This document shows positions 37,369-44,382 of a stretch of DNA of 64,000 nt, one piece after another. Source of the DNA: Actinomycetota bacterium. GTDB taxonomy: Bacteria > Actinomycetota > Acidimicrobiia > Acidimicrobiales > Ilumatobacteraceae. The notes below the pieces were generated by a model. The model worked only from the letters and a program-made list of their open reading frames with translations. It made no database searches and was not told the origin of the DNA. Location of the stretch: contig VFYV01000008.1 in NCBI GenBank assembly GCA_016871395.1, positions 1 to 64,000 on the forward strand, read 5' to 3'. The translations under genes were made by a program, and so were the position numbers. Every line of letters begins with the position of its first letter. The stretch's first letter is position 1.

Positions 37369-38000
37369 CTCGCGGCTCGCACGATGAAGTCGGCCACGGT
37401 AATCGGTGTGAGCAGCGGTGCGTCGTGATGACTGGCGATCATTTCGTACTCGCGGCCCTCAACCTCGAAGCGACGACGACTGGCGACTGACGGAAAGAAC
37501 TCCGGCGTGAGCGAACAGAACGCGACGGAGAGGGGAACACGTTCGTCCACCTCCACGGCGTCGAGACTCGGACCCATGGGAGTCGGTGACAATCGCTCGT
37601 TGACCCAGGCCGCCAGTGGCGCGTCGAAGCCGTTGGTCTCGCTCACGAACGTGGCCGCGATGTTGGTGTTTCGTGGTGGCAACGATGAAGGCAAGGGACC
37701 TGACACGTCGACGGCCCGCTGCCCGGACTCGATGACCGGGGCGTCGATCAGTACCACCCGCGACACCTGCGGCCAGCGTGCGGCGGCCCGCGCCACCACC
37801 CCGCCCATCGAATGACCGACCACGATGTCGCCGGGTTCGACCACACGGAGCACGTCGTCGATCCACTCGCTCATCGACGGCTCACCACCCCGCAGATCCA
37901 CTGCCACGGCGCTCAGGCCATGCGAAGACAATACGGGGATCACCCGATCCCACGCCCACGAACCACGGAAGGCGCCGTGCACCAGAACGCACTTGCTCAT
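37353..38000 (-). CDS. Alpha/beta hydrolase
   Basis: A 215-residue alpha/beta hydrolase: VLVHGAFRGSWAW as oxyanion region, GHSMGGVVA with nucleophile Ser64, VVLIDAPV with a candidate Asp, and ASHHDAPLL for the histidine. The fold includes esterases and the plant MES family that demethylates pheophorbide-related compounds, so a methylesterase role is possible but unproven. Last gene of the long minus-strand operon, coupled by ATGA to the small barrel gene. Confidence 0.82.
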   Translation of the reverse strand: MSKCVLVHGAFRGSWAWDRVIPVLSSHGLSAVAVDLRGGEPSMSEWIDDVLRVVEPGDIVVGHSMGGVVARAAARWPQVSRVVLIDAPVIESGQRAVDVSGPLPSSLPPRNTNIAATFVSETNGFDAPLAAWVNERLSPTPMGPSLDAVEVDERVPLSVAFCSLTPEFFPSVASRRRFEVEGREYEMIASHHDAPLLTPITVADFIVRAASQDRT

Positions 38001-38311
38001 CGATCGGTGGCGAGAAGCACGGAAAGGATCTCCCTTTGGGGATCATGGGGCTCGAGGTGTTCGCTCAAGCGCGCGATCCAGGTCGCGTAATCCGGATGAG
38101 CGATCAGTCGGTCGTAGTCGTCGGCGTGATCGAAGAAACGAATGTTCACAACATGACGGGGATCGTCGTTGCCATGGAGGAGGCGACGACCGCGGTAGCC
38201 GGTGATGGTCTCATGGACCTCCTCGAACTCCGCCGTGATGCGCACATACGCGTCGGCTCGAGCCGTCGGATTGTCGTTGCGCAACCAGGCGTGGGAGACG
38301 ATCGCGATCAC
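37997..38311 (-). CDS. Small dimeric alpha/beta-barrel protein (ABM/EthD-like)
   Basis: A 104-residue protein with a GTG start, coupled on both sides. FEEVHETITGYRGRRLLHGND and RHVVNIRFFDHADDYDRLI fit the ferredoxin-like dimeric barrel found in antibiotic-biosynthesis monooxygenases and haem-degrading IsdG-type proteins. No catalytic residues can be read, so a helper or small isomerase/oxygenase role is left open. Confidence 0.6.
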   Translation of the reverse strand: MIAIVSHAWLRNDNPTARADAYVRITAEFEEVHETITGYRGRRLLHGNDDPRHVVNIRFFDHADDYDRLIAHPDYATWIARLSEHLEPHDPQREILSVLLATDR

Positions 38312-39009
38312 GACACGACCTCGCTTCCTTCAGGTGGCGCTCCACCGAACCGCAGCCCGGTCACCCCAGCATCACGAGACATCGGCGAAGAGACGTGACC
38401 GGGAAAGGCAAGTAGCTCGAGTCGCGTCGATGCACCGTCTTCGGATGCCAGCGTGATCATACGCAAAGGCGCATCGGCCACCGGTAAATCGAGATAGGCA
38501 CCGAGTGACGGATCGGCGAACTCGAGGGGTGGGCCAGCGGTGGCCCCGACCGCGGTCCAGAGCGATGCCTCGACATCGCGATCACGCACGCACCAGACCA
38601 CGCTGTAGATCTCCGAGCACCAGTGCGATTCGCTGTCGAGTAGTGACGGCCGGCGGTGCGAACTCTCGACCATCACGATCGGCACCCCGTCCGGTCCGGC
38701 CACCAGGGCCTGGCGCATACGAACCGGCCCGAGAGCGATCGCTCCGATCGCGCCCGCCCGCCAGCCAGCCTCCAGGATGCGAGTCAATGCCTCGTCGAGA
38801 TCGTGCACGTACACGTCGAGGCCGCGCGGTCCGAGATCCCAACCCCGGCGCAAGACTCCCCGCGTGTCCGAACGGGAGACCTGTACGGTTGCTCCCGCCG
38901 AACGGGACAACACGTCATCACCACGATCGACGAAACCGAAAATCGCGAAAAAATCACGAGTCGCCGCCGGATCCGACGCCGCGACATCGATCCGGCGGAT
39001 GGGCAGCAT
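38308..39009 (-). CDS. VOC-superfamily protein (two glyoxalase-like halves)
   Basis: A 233-residue protein from the ATG at 39009 with AAGGAG upstream. The N-half begins RIDVAASDPAATRDFFAIFGF, typical of the vicinal-oxygen-chelate fold; the C-half repeats the pattern at YSVVWCVRDRDVEASLW. The metal ligands are not complete, so the role could be binding or an isomerase/dioxygenase step. Confidence 0.72.
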   Translation of the reverse strand: MLPIRRIDVAASDPAATRDFFAIFGFVDRGDDVLSRSAGATVQVSRSDTRGVLRRGWDLGPRGLDVYVHDLDEALTRILEAGWRAGAIGAIALGPVRMRQALVAGPDGVPIVMVESSHRRPSLLDSESHWCSEIYSVVWCVRDRDVEASLWTAVGATAGPPLEFADPSLGAYLDLPVADAPLRMITLASEDGASTRLELLAFPGHVSSPMSRDAGVTGLRFGGAPPEGSEVVS

Positions 39010-39941
39010 CAGTCTCCTTGCCAGGCAAGTGCGCCATAGAGCAGGTAGCGCATCCGGTCGCCCTCGATCCACTTCCAACATGCAGACATCGAAAGTTGGT
39101 CGTCATAGAGGAACTCTCGGCCTTGAATCTTGATGGCCTCCCCGAAGATGTGCTGCGCCGTGTACAGGGCCCGTCCGTAGGCCCGACCGTTGCCGTAGAG
39201 ACCGGGTCCGTCGAAGGTGTGCAGGTTCCCGTCGTGATATCGATCGAATGTGTACTGCCTGTCGATCAGGCCGGAGAGTTTCACCGTTTGGTGCGCTCGC
39301 AAGAGGCTGGTGGGCTCGTGACGGATGGAGACATTCACTTCACCCGCCGGTTGCTGATCAGAGCCGTATGCGCGCATGGTCCCCGACCAGGTGCCCCTCT
39401 GCTTGGGCGGCAGGGTGTGTGGCATGCGACCGGCTTGAGCCTCGGAATCACAGAAGGCGTCGATGCGCTGGCGCGTCGCAGCGTTCGTCTCGTAATCGAA
39501 GGCAACCTTGTACACGCCGTTCATGACCGCGACGATCGTCTGGCCTTCGAACAACAGCGACGAATACACTTGGGTTTCACCGTCGTCGAGTATGTGGACC
39601 ATGGTTCGCAGGTCGGCCTGCCACGCCGGCGAGTAGTAATTGGCATCCACCAACATCCCGTACGGATGACCCGCCCCGACGAAGTCAGGACCGAGATAGA
39701 TGCGATCGCGATCGCTGTCGAGCAGTTCGAAGGCGAACTCGCTGAACTCCATTCGATTGCGTAATGGGCCGTCATTGTCGAATTTGGTGTGCATGTAGTA
39801 GATGGTCTTGTCGCCTTCTTTGCGCGACGACCGCGACACCTTGATCCAGCCGGTGTGGTTGCCGTGCGGATCCCAGACCGACGGACGGCCGTACCACTCA
39901 CCTTCGATCGTCTGTTGCCAATTACTCGTGTCGCCCGACAT
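39009..39941 (-). CDS. Conserved hypothetical with two lipocalin-like halves
   Basis: A 310-residue, strand-rich protein. Each half opens with a Gly-x-Trp motif followed by a Tyr or Asp and Gly turn: EGEWYGRPSVWDPHGNHTGW in the first half and RGTWSGTMRAYGSDQQ around residue 183. This pattern is typical of calycin/lipocalin-like barrels such as nitrobindin or DUF3598-type proteins. No signal peptide. In this operon a barrel that holds a hydrophobic pigment or intermediate is plausible. I cannot name the family. Confidence 0.6.
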   Translation of the reverse strand: MSGDTSNWQQTIEGEWYGRPSVWDPHGNHTGWIKVSRSSRKEGDKTIYYMHTKFDNDGPLRNRMEFSEFAFELLDSDRDRIYLGPDFVGAGHPYGMLVDANYYSPAWQADLRTMVHILDDGETQVYSSLLFEGQTIVAVMNGVYKVAFDYETNAATRQRIDAFCDSEAQAGRMPHTLPPKQRGTWSGTMRAYGSDQQPAGEVNVSIRHEPTSLLRAHQTVKLSGLIDRQYTFDRYHDGNLHTFDGPGLYGNGRAYGRALYTAQHIFGEAIKIQGREFLYDDQLSMSACWKWIEGDRMRYLLYGALAWQGD

Positions 39942-39956
39942 ATCCCCTCGCTTTTG

Positions 39957-40706
39957 TCACCTCGCCGGCGTCGCCAGCTTCGATCTGAGAACTTCAGCCC
40001 GCTCGGTTCCTATCAACTGACCGACGCGTCCCCACACGGGGTCGACCGTTGCATCGAACACGATCGCTCGATTGCGGCGGTCCCGGTCGGCGATCTGATC
40101 AGGACCCACGCCATCGAGAACGTCGCTCGGAACACCGTTCGTCACCAGCGACAACCAGTGATCGCGATACGCGGTTACCGCGGTTTCCACGTTCCGGAAC
40201 GCCGACTCGTCGGCCCGGTGCACCAGCATCCACGCTGACATCACGGCGTACTGGGTCGGGCTCAAATGAGCTGGCTCGAGTCCGGCGATGGTCTGGGCCT
40301 CGGCGCGAATGGCGGTGAGAGGCTCGAAACAATGGCGAAGGTAACCGAGGTGCGCACCGAGATCGAGTTTCGGTATGAGGTCGAGGTGAAAGGCGAAAGC
40401 CGCCTGCGCACCTGGTTGGCCGCCACCGGCCACCGAGTCGACCGTGAAGTGCGGAACCGCCGATGCGACCGGCGAGAAGGCGAACATCATGTGGCTGTCG
40501 AGGCCGATGGGCGGAACCGACAAACCGATGTAGACGAGATCGACCGCTCCGATCCACCACCGCATCCGACCCACCGGAGCGTCCGGCATCATCGGACTGG
40601 TGAGCACGTGCAGGGCGTCGGGTGCCTCACCCGCTGTCTCCACCAATCCGAGTCGATCGACGATCGTCTGTACCGAGCGCCAGCACAGGTCGAACGACAC
40701 GCTCAC
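39957..40706 (-). CDS. Divergent bilin-reductase/RCCR-like protein
   Basis: A 249-residue protein with a GTG start overlapping the Rieske oxygenase stop. It shares the layout of the neighbour at 41906: VPHFTVDSV then FHLDLIPKLDL and a Tyr-x-x-x-Phe-Glu-Pro (YLRHCFEPL), a LSPTQYAVMSAWML block where RCC reductases have a Ser-Pro/Tyr-Val-Arg block, and a C-terminal DRRNRAIVF followed by VDPVWGRVGQLIG. I assign it tentatively to the ferredoxin-dependent bilin reductase/RCC reductase superfamily. Catalytic residues cannot be confirmed by eye. Confidence 0.45.
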   Translation of the reverse strand: MSVSFDLCWRSVQTIVDRLGLVETAGEAPDALHVLTSPMMPDAPVGRMRWWIGAVDLVYIGLSVPPIGLDSHMMFAFSPVASAVPHFTVDSVAGGGQPGAQAAFAFHLDLIPKLDLGAHLGYLRHCFEPLTAIRAEAQTIAGLEPAHLSPTQYAVMSAWMLVHRADESAFRNVETAVTAYRDHWLSLVTNGVPSDVLDGVGPDQIADRDRRNRAIVFDATVDPVWGRVGQLIGTERAEVLRSKLATPAR

Positions 40707-41893
40707 GCGCGCTCGACCTCTCGCCGTTCACGCAGGGCTTCCTTTGCTTCGAGTTCCTTGAGCACCCAGGCGTTGGCCAATTCGGGATTGGCGCGGCGCG
40801 CCGGTGATGGCACGACCTTGGCACCCTCGTAACGGCCCGTTCCCACGACGTGCTCGTCGATGAGCCAACCACGATCGATGTTGCCCTGACGCCATCGGCG
40901 ATACGCCACTTGGACGGCATCACTCTTCACCTGCAACTCAGCCGAGAGGTCGAAGGGCACCAGTTCAGGACGCTGACCTTCAACGGTGGCGCGATCCTCG
41001 TAGAAGATCTTCATGGTGCGCTTGTACGAGTCCTTGTCGGCACGAAGCAACGTGATGGCCCACGGTTGGGTGAAAAATGTCCGCATCATCGTCCACTTCG
41101 AAATCGAGTGATTCTCGTCGACCGGAACGACCGCCGTGAAGATGGTCATCACCCCGATCGGCAGGTTGACCTGCAGGAACGTGATGTTGGGAAAGAACAC
41201 GCCGTTCCCGGTGGCGACCGGCGGGCGCTCCTTGCCGCGACGCAACACCTTCCAGATGCCCTTGGGATCGGGGGGTTCGAGGTGCACGACATACGTGGCG
41301 CCCATCAGGTGGTCGCCGACTCGGTGCTCCACCAGATCGAAGTCCTCGATCTCGGGTTTGTTCGGGTTGCCGAAACTGGTGGAGTGCACGAATGGCGCGT
41401 GGGCGGCATCGGCACCGTTCTCGATCACGCGCTCGTAGTTGGCGTTCCAGGCGAACTCACCCTGCACGACGCGGTTGCCTTCGGCGCGCGCCTCGCGGTC
41501 GTCGGCCATCCCGGGTAATTCGGCCAGCGGCGGCCGCTCGTTCTCCGGAAGGTCACCGAAGAACACGAATACGTACCCGTACTTCTCGACGCAGGGGTAA
41601 TTATCGACGCGGGCTTTCTTCGGAACGGGAGATCCCGCTTTGTTGGCCGGGATCTTCACGCAGACGCCGTCGGTGTCGTATTGCCAGCCGTGGTAGGGGC
41701 ACTGGATGCAGTCACCCACGACCTTGCCGCCGGCCAGCGACGCACCGCGGTGGATGCAGATGTCGCTGTGGCACACCATTTCTCCCTTGGTGTCGCGGTA
41801 CAGAACGAGGTCCTGTCCGAACAGCCGAACCTGATGCGGCGTCGAGCCGATCACGTGACCAAACTCCACCGCGTACCACTGGTTCTTGATCAT
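40703..41893 (-). CDS. Rieske non-haem iron oxygenase, alpha-subunit type
   Basis: A 396-residue oxygenase. The Rieske [2Fe-2S] cluster ligands are Cys46, His48, Cys65 and His68 (CIHRGASLAGG and CPYHGW). The mononuclear iron site is ENGADAAHAPFVH with Asp162, His165 and His170. The ATG has AAGGAG at ideal spacing. The general class includes vanillate demethylase, ring-hydroxylating dioxygenases and plant pheophorbide a oxygenase (PaO). It lacks the C-terminal CxxC and membrane helices of plant PaO, so it is a soluble relative. It needs an electron-transfer partner not seen here. It sits 12 bases after the RCCR-like gene. Confidence 0.9.
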   Translation of the reverse strand: MIKNQWYAVEFGHVIGSTPHQVRLFGQDLVLYRDTKGEMVCHSDICIHRGASLAGGKVVGDCIQCPYHGWQYDTDGVCVKIPANKAGSPVPKKARVDNYPCVEKYGYVFVFFGDLPENERPPLAELPGMADDREARAEGNRVVQGEFAWNANYERVIENGADAAHAPFVHSTSFGNPNKPEIEDFDLVEHRVGDHLMGATYVVHLEPPDPKGIWKVLRRGKERPPVATGNGVFFPNITFLQVNLPIGVMTIFTAVVPVDENHSISKWTMMRTFFTQPWAITLLRADKDSYKRTMKIFYEDRATVEGQRPELVPFDLSAELQVKSDAVQVAYRRWRQGNIDRGWLIDEHVVGTGRYEGAKVVPSPARRANPELANAWVLKELEAKEALRERREVERA

Positions 41894-41905
41894 GCCATCT
41901 CCTTG

Positions 41906-42739
41906 TCAGCCGATCCGGGCCCGGGATCCATCAGGGCGTGCGATCCGGCGGTCGCCACCCCACAACGCGCGCACGAGTCGTTCGGTCATCTCCTCACCGA
42001 AGAATCGCACACCGATCACATTGGCGGGATCACGGTCGGCCACCGTGCGGCGAACGAGAAGATCGCGTTCGGCCAAGGAACGTCGCTCGGCTGATGGCAC
42101 CGGATCGCCCTCTCTCAGATGGTCGAGCCACGCATCCACGCGACCCTGTGCCAGTTTCAACATCTTGTCGACCGCGTCATCGGTACGTTTGACGACACAA
42201 CACAAAGCGGTGTTCGACACCGCCTGACGGACGTAAAGCGTCTGGCTGACGAACGGCGAGAAGTTGGGGTCTTCACGAATGGCCATGAACTCGGCGTTCT
42301 GCGGCTCGTAATACCGATCGAGGTAATCGGGACGGGCGAGCAAATCGACGCGAGGCACGTAGTCGACGAAGTACCAGTAATCGGGGATGGTCCCGAGCGC
42401 GATACCGAGATGAGGCACGTAGGTGTGTGGTCCGAGGTACCCGGTGAGGTGCAGGTTGGTGAAGCCGATCGATGGATTACCAATCCACGAATGGATCATC
42501 CAATCGACTTCGGGTCCGACGAATGCATTGAGGCTGCCCTTGGGCCCATCCTCCACTCCGTAGGAAGCAAACTCCTTGGTCGAAGGATCGGGTTCGACCG
42601 TCAGCACCGCGGTTATCTGATCGAACATCTTCTGTAGGCCCGCCTGCAGCACGGCGAATTCGCGCGTGACGTCGAGCGGTCCGGATTCATCATGGATGTC
42701 GACGATCGACTTCGTCGTTTCGGTGGCTCCTACGGACAT
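41906..42739 (-). CDS. Red chlorophyll catabolite reductase (RCCR)-like protein
   Basis: A 277-residue protein that closely follows plant RCC reductase (ACD2) as I remember it. Shared elements, in order, are a GS near 68 and 'IHSWIG' at 82-87; TGYL (99-102); a proline-Arg-x-Asp-Leu (129-133) then PDYLDRYYEP (137-146); FVSQTLYVRQAVSNTA (163-178) where ACD2 has YVSPSLFVRSAFSPTA; an ERD/RR pair; and FFGEE (246-250) near the C-terminus. RCC reductase is a ferredoxin-dependent enzyme that reduces a linear tetrapyrrole in chlorophyll breakdown. The ATG has GGGAGGGG upstream. It is the gene just upstream of the Rieske oxygenase in the operon. Confidence 0.72.
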   Translation of the reverse strand: MSVGATETTKSIVDIHDESGPLDVTREFAVLQAGLQKMFDQITAVLTVEPDPSTKEFASYGVEDGPKGSLNAFVGPEVDWMIHSWIGNPSIGFTNLHLTGYLGPHTYVPHLGIALGTIPDYWYFVDYVPRVDLLARPDYLDRYYEPQNAEFMAIREDPNFSPFVSQTLYVRQAVSNTALCCVVKRTDDAVDKMLKLAQGRVDAWLDHLREGDPVPSAERRSLAERDLLVRRTVADRDPANVIGVRFFGEEMTERLVRALWGGDRRIARPDGSRARIG

Positions 42740-42787
42740 GTCCCCTCCCTTCGTACGAGTGCGTGGAACGTCCTTGCGCCCTCGACC

Positions 42788-43801
42788 CTAGCCCACGATC
42801 AGACCGCACTCCTTCAACGCTGGTGCGACGGCGGCTGGCCCATTCGGATCGGCCGCGTGCGCCGGCAACATGAAGGACAGTCCGTCGAGTCCTGAAACAC
42901 CACAGAGTCCACCGAGGCGCTCGGCCACCTCAGCGTGAGTACCGACGATCATGCGCGCGGTGAGCCCGGCCCGAAAGCCCGCGTCGTCGAGTTGGGCTGG
43001 ATCCATACCCCGTCCGGCAACCATGCGACGCAACAAGTCGTCCACCTCTTTCTCCGTCGGTGCGGTCACCAACGATGCCAGCAGCGTCACATTGATGGAG
43101 TCTCGCGACCGATTCTCGGCGTCGAGCGCGCGTTGGAGCACGGCGAGTTTGTGCGGAACCTCTTCGACCGTGCAGTTGAAGTTGATCGCATCGGCGACTC
43201 GCGCCGCCAAGGGAATGGTCTTGCGCTCCCCCGATCCTCCGATGATGATCGGCGGACCACCCGCGCGCAACGGCGCCGGAACGTTCACGAGACTTTCGGT
43301 CCGGAAATGCCTCCCGGAAACGCTGGTTTCGGCCCGGGTGAACATTCCGCGCAGAATCTGCACGCCCTCGTCCAACATCTCGAATCGTCGCGACACGGAC
43401 GGGAAGTCGAAGCCGAAGGCTCGGTGTTCTTCCTCGTACCACGCCGCACCGATGCCGCAGATGGCTCGACCGCGCGATACGACGTCGAGGGTCGTGATCA
43501 TCTTCCCGAGCAACGCCGGATTGCGGTAGGTCACACCGGTGACGAGGGTTCCGAGATTCACGCGCTCGGTGCGCGCCGCCAACGCTGATAAGAGCATGTA
43601 GCCCTCGAGCATCGGTTGACGCGAACCACCCAGGAAGATGAGTTGGTAGAAGTGGTCCATGACGAAGACGGTGTCGAATCCGGCTTTCTCGGCCGACTGT
43701 GTGTAGTTGGACAGGTGTTCGAAAATGCCGTCGTCCGGAACACCAAGGCCGTGGAAGGTGGGCATTTGCAGCGCCGCGCGAACCAGTTCGCGATTCGTCA
43801 T
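42788..43801 (-). CDS. Luciferase-like, F420-dependent oxidoreductase
   Basis: A 337-residue TIM-barrel LLM-class protein: LSNYTQSAEKAGFDTVFVMDH, LSALAARTERVNLGTLVTG, TTLDVVSRGRAICGIGAAWY and PPIIIGGSGERKTIPLAARVADAIN. These are the hallmarks of the actinobacterial F420-dependent group; flavin use is also possible. The stop of the neighbour overlaps its start (ATGA). It probably oxidises or reduces an intermediate of the pathway. Confidence 0.86.
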   Translation of the reverse strand: MTNRELVRAALQMPTFHGLGVPDDGIFEHLSNYTQSAEKAGFDTVFVMDHFYQLIFLGGSRQPMLEGYMLLSALAARTERVNLGTLVTGVTYRNPALLGKMITTLDVVSRGRAICGIGAAWYEEEHRAFGFDFPSVSRRFEMLDEGVQILRGMFTRAETSVSGRHFRTESLVNVPAPLRAGGPPIIIGGSGERKTIPLAARVADAINFNCTVEEVPHKLAVLQRALDAENRSRDSINVTLLASLVTAPTEKEVDDLLRRMVAGRGMDPAQLDDAGFRAGLTARMIVGTHAEVAERLGGLCGVSGLDGLSFMLPAHAADPNGPAAVAPALKECGLIVG

Positions 43802-44382
43802 GACAGTCCCTTCGTGTAGTCGTTCACGGTGACCACGTCGGCCACGCCGGACAAACTAACCAACGTCGCGTCGTGAACTCGGGGGTCGAAAGCCGCGCAA
43901 CCGTCGGAGAGCAACCGAACGTGGAAACCGCGTGCGTGAGCGTCACGGACCGTCGACGCCACCCCGCCATTGGTCACGATACCCGCCACGGTGACGTGGT
44001 CGACGTTCCACTGCCGCAACAGCCATTCGAGGCGCGTGTGCAGAAAGGCTGAGTAGGCGACCTTTTCCACCACCGAGTCGACGGGTCGCAGTTCGTCGAC
44101 CACCGCATGGCCCCACGAGCCGGCAGCGAAATCACCGCGGCGCAGGAACGGCCGCAACGCACGCAGGTGTTCGGCGACCATCGGATCACCGTTTCGATCA
44201 GGTACGAGGGTGAAACAAGCGGCGATCACGGGAACACCCTGGCGACGTGCGGTGGCGACCACTGGCGCCAGACGAGCGCCGAGAGTCCCCAGGGCTTGGC
44301 TCACCACTCCCCCTCGTGCGTACGCACCATCGGGATGCAGAAAGTCATTTTGCAAATCGACAAGAAGAAGGGCCGCGGTCAT
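43798..44382 (-). CDS. Isochorismatase-fold protein lacking the catalytic cysteine
   Basis: A 194-residue isochorismatase-fold protein from the ATG at 44382. Asp9 (LLLVDLQNDFL) and Lys107 (VEKVAYSAF) are present. The cysteine of amidohydrolases is Gly140 (VTNGGVASTVRDA, codon at 43963-43965). True isochorismatases such as PhzD also carry Gly here, so this may act on a vinyl-ether or other non-amide bond, or be inactive. It is the second member of the family in the window and is coupled to HyuA. Confidence 0.82.
   Translation of the reverse strand: MTAALLLVDLQNDFLHPDGAYARGGVVSQALGTLGARLAPVVATARRQGVPVIAACFTLVPDRNGDPMVAEHLRALRPFLRRGDFAAGSWGHAVVDELRPVDSVVEKVAYSAFLHTRLEWLLRQWNVDHVTVAGIVTNGGVASTVRDAHARGFHVRLLSDGCAAFDPRVHDATLVSLSGVADVVTVNDYTKGLS

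Noticed and set aside
40703-41893. Direct call as pheophorbide a oxygenase
   Set aside because: The Rieske and iron ligands fit the general class only; the plant C-terminal CxxC and membrane helices are missing.
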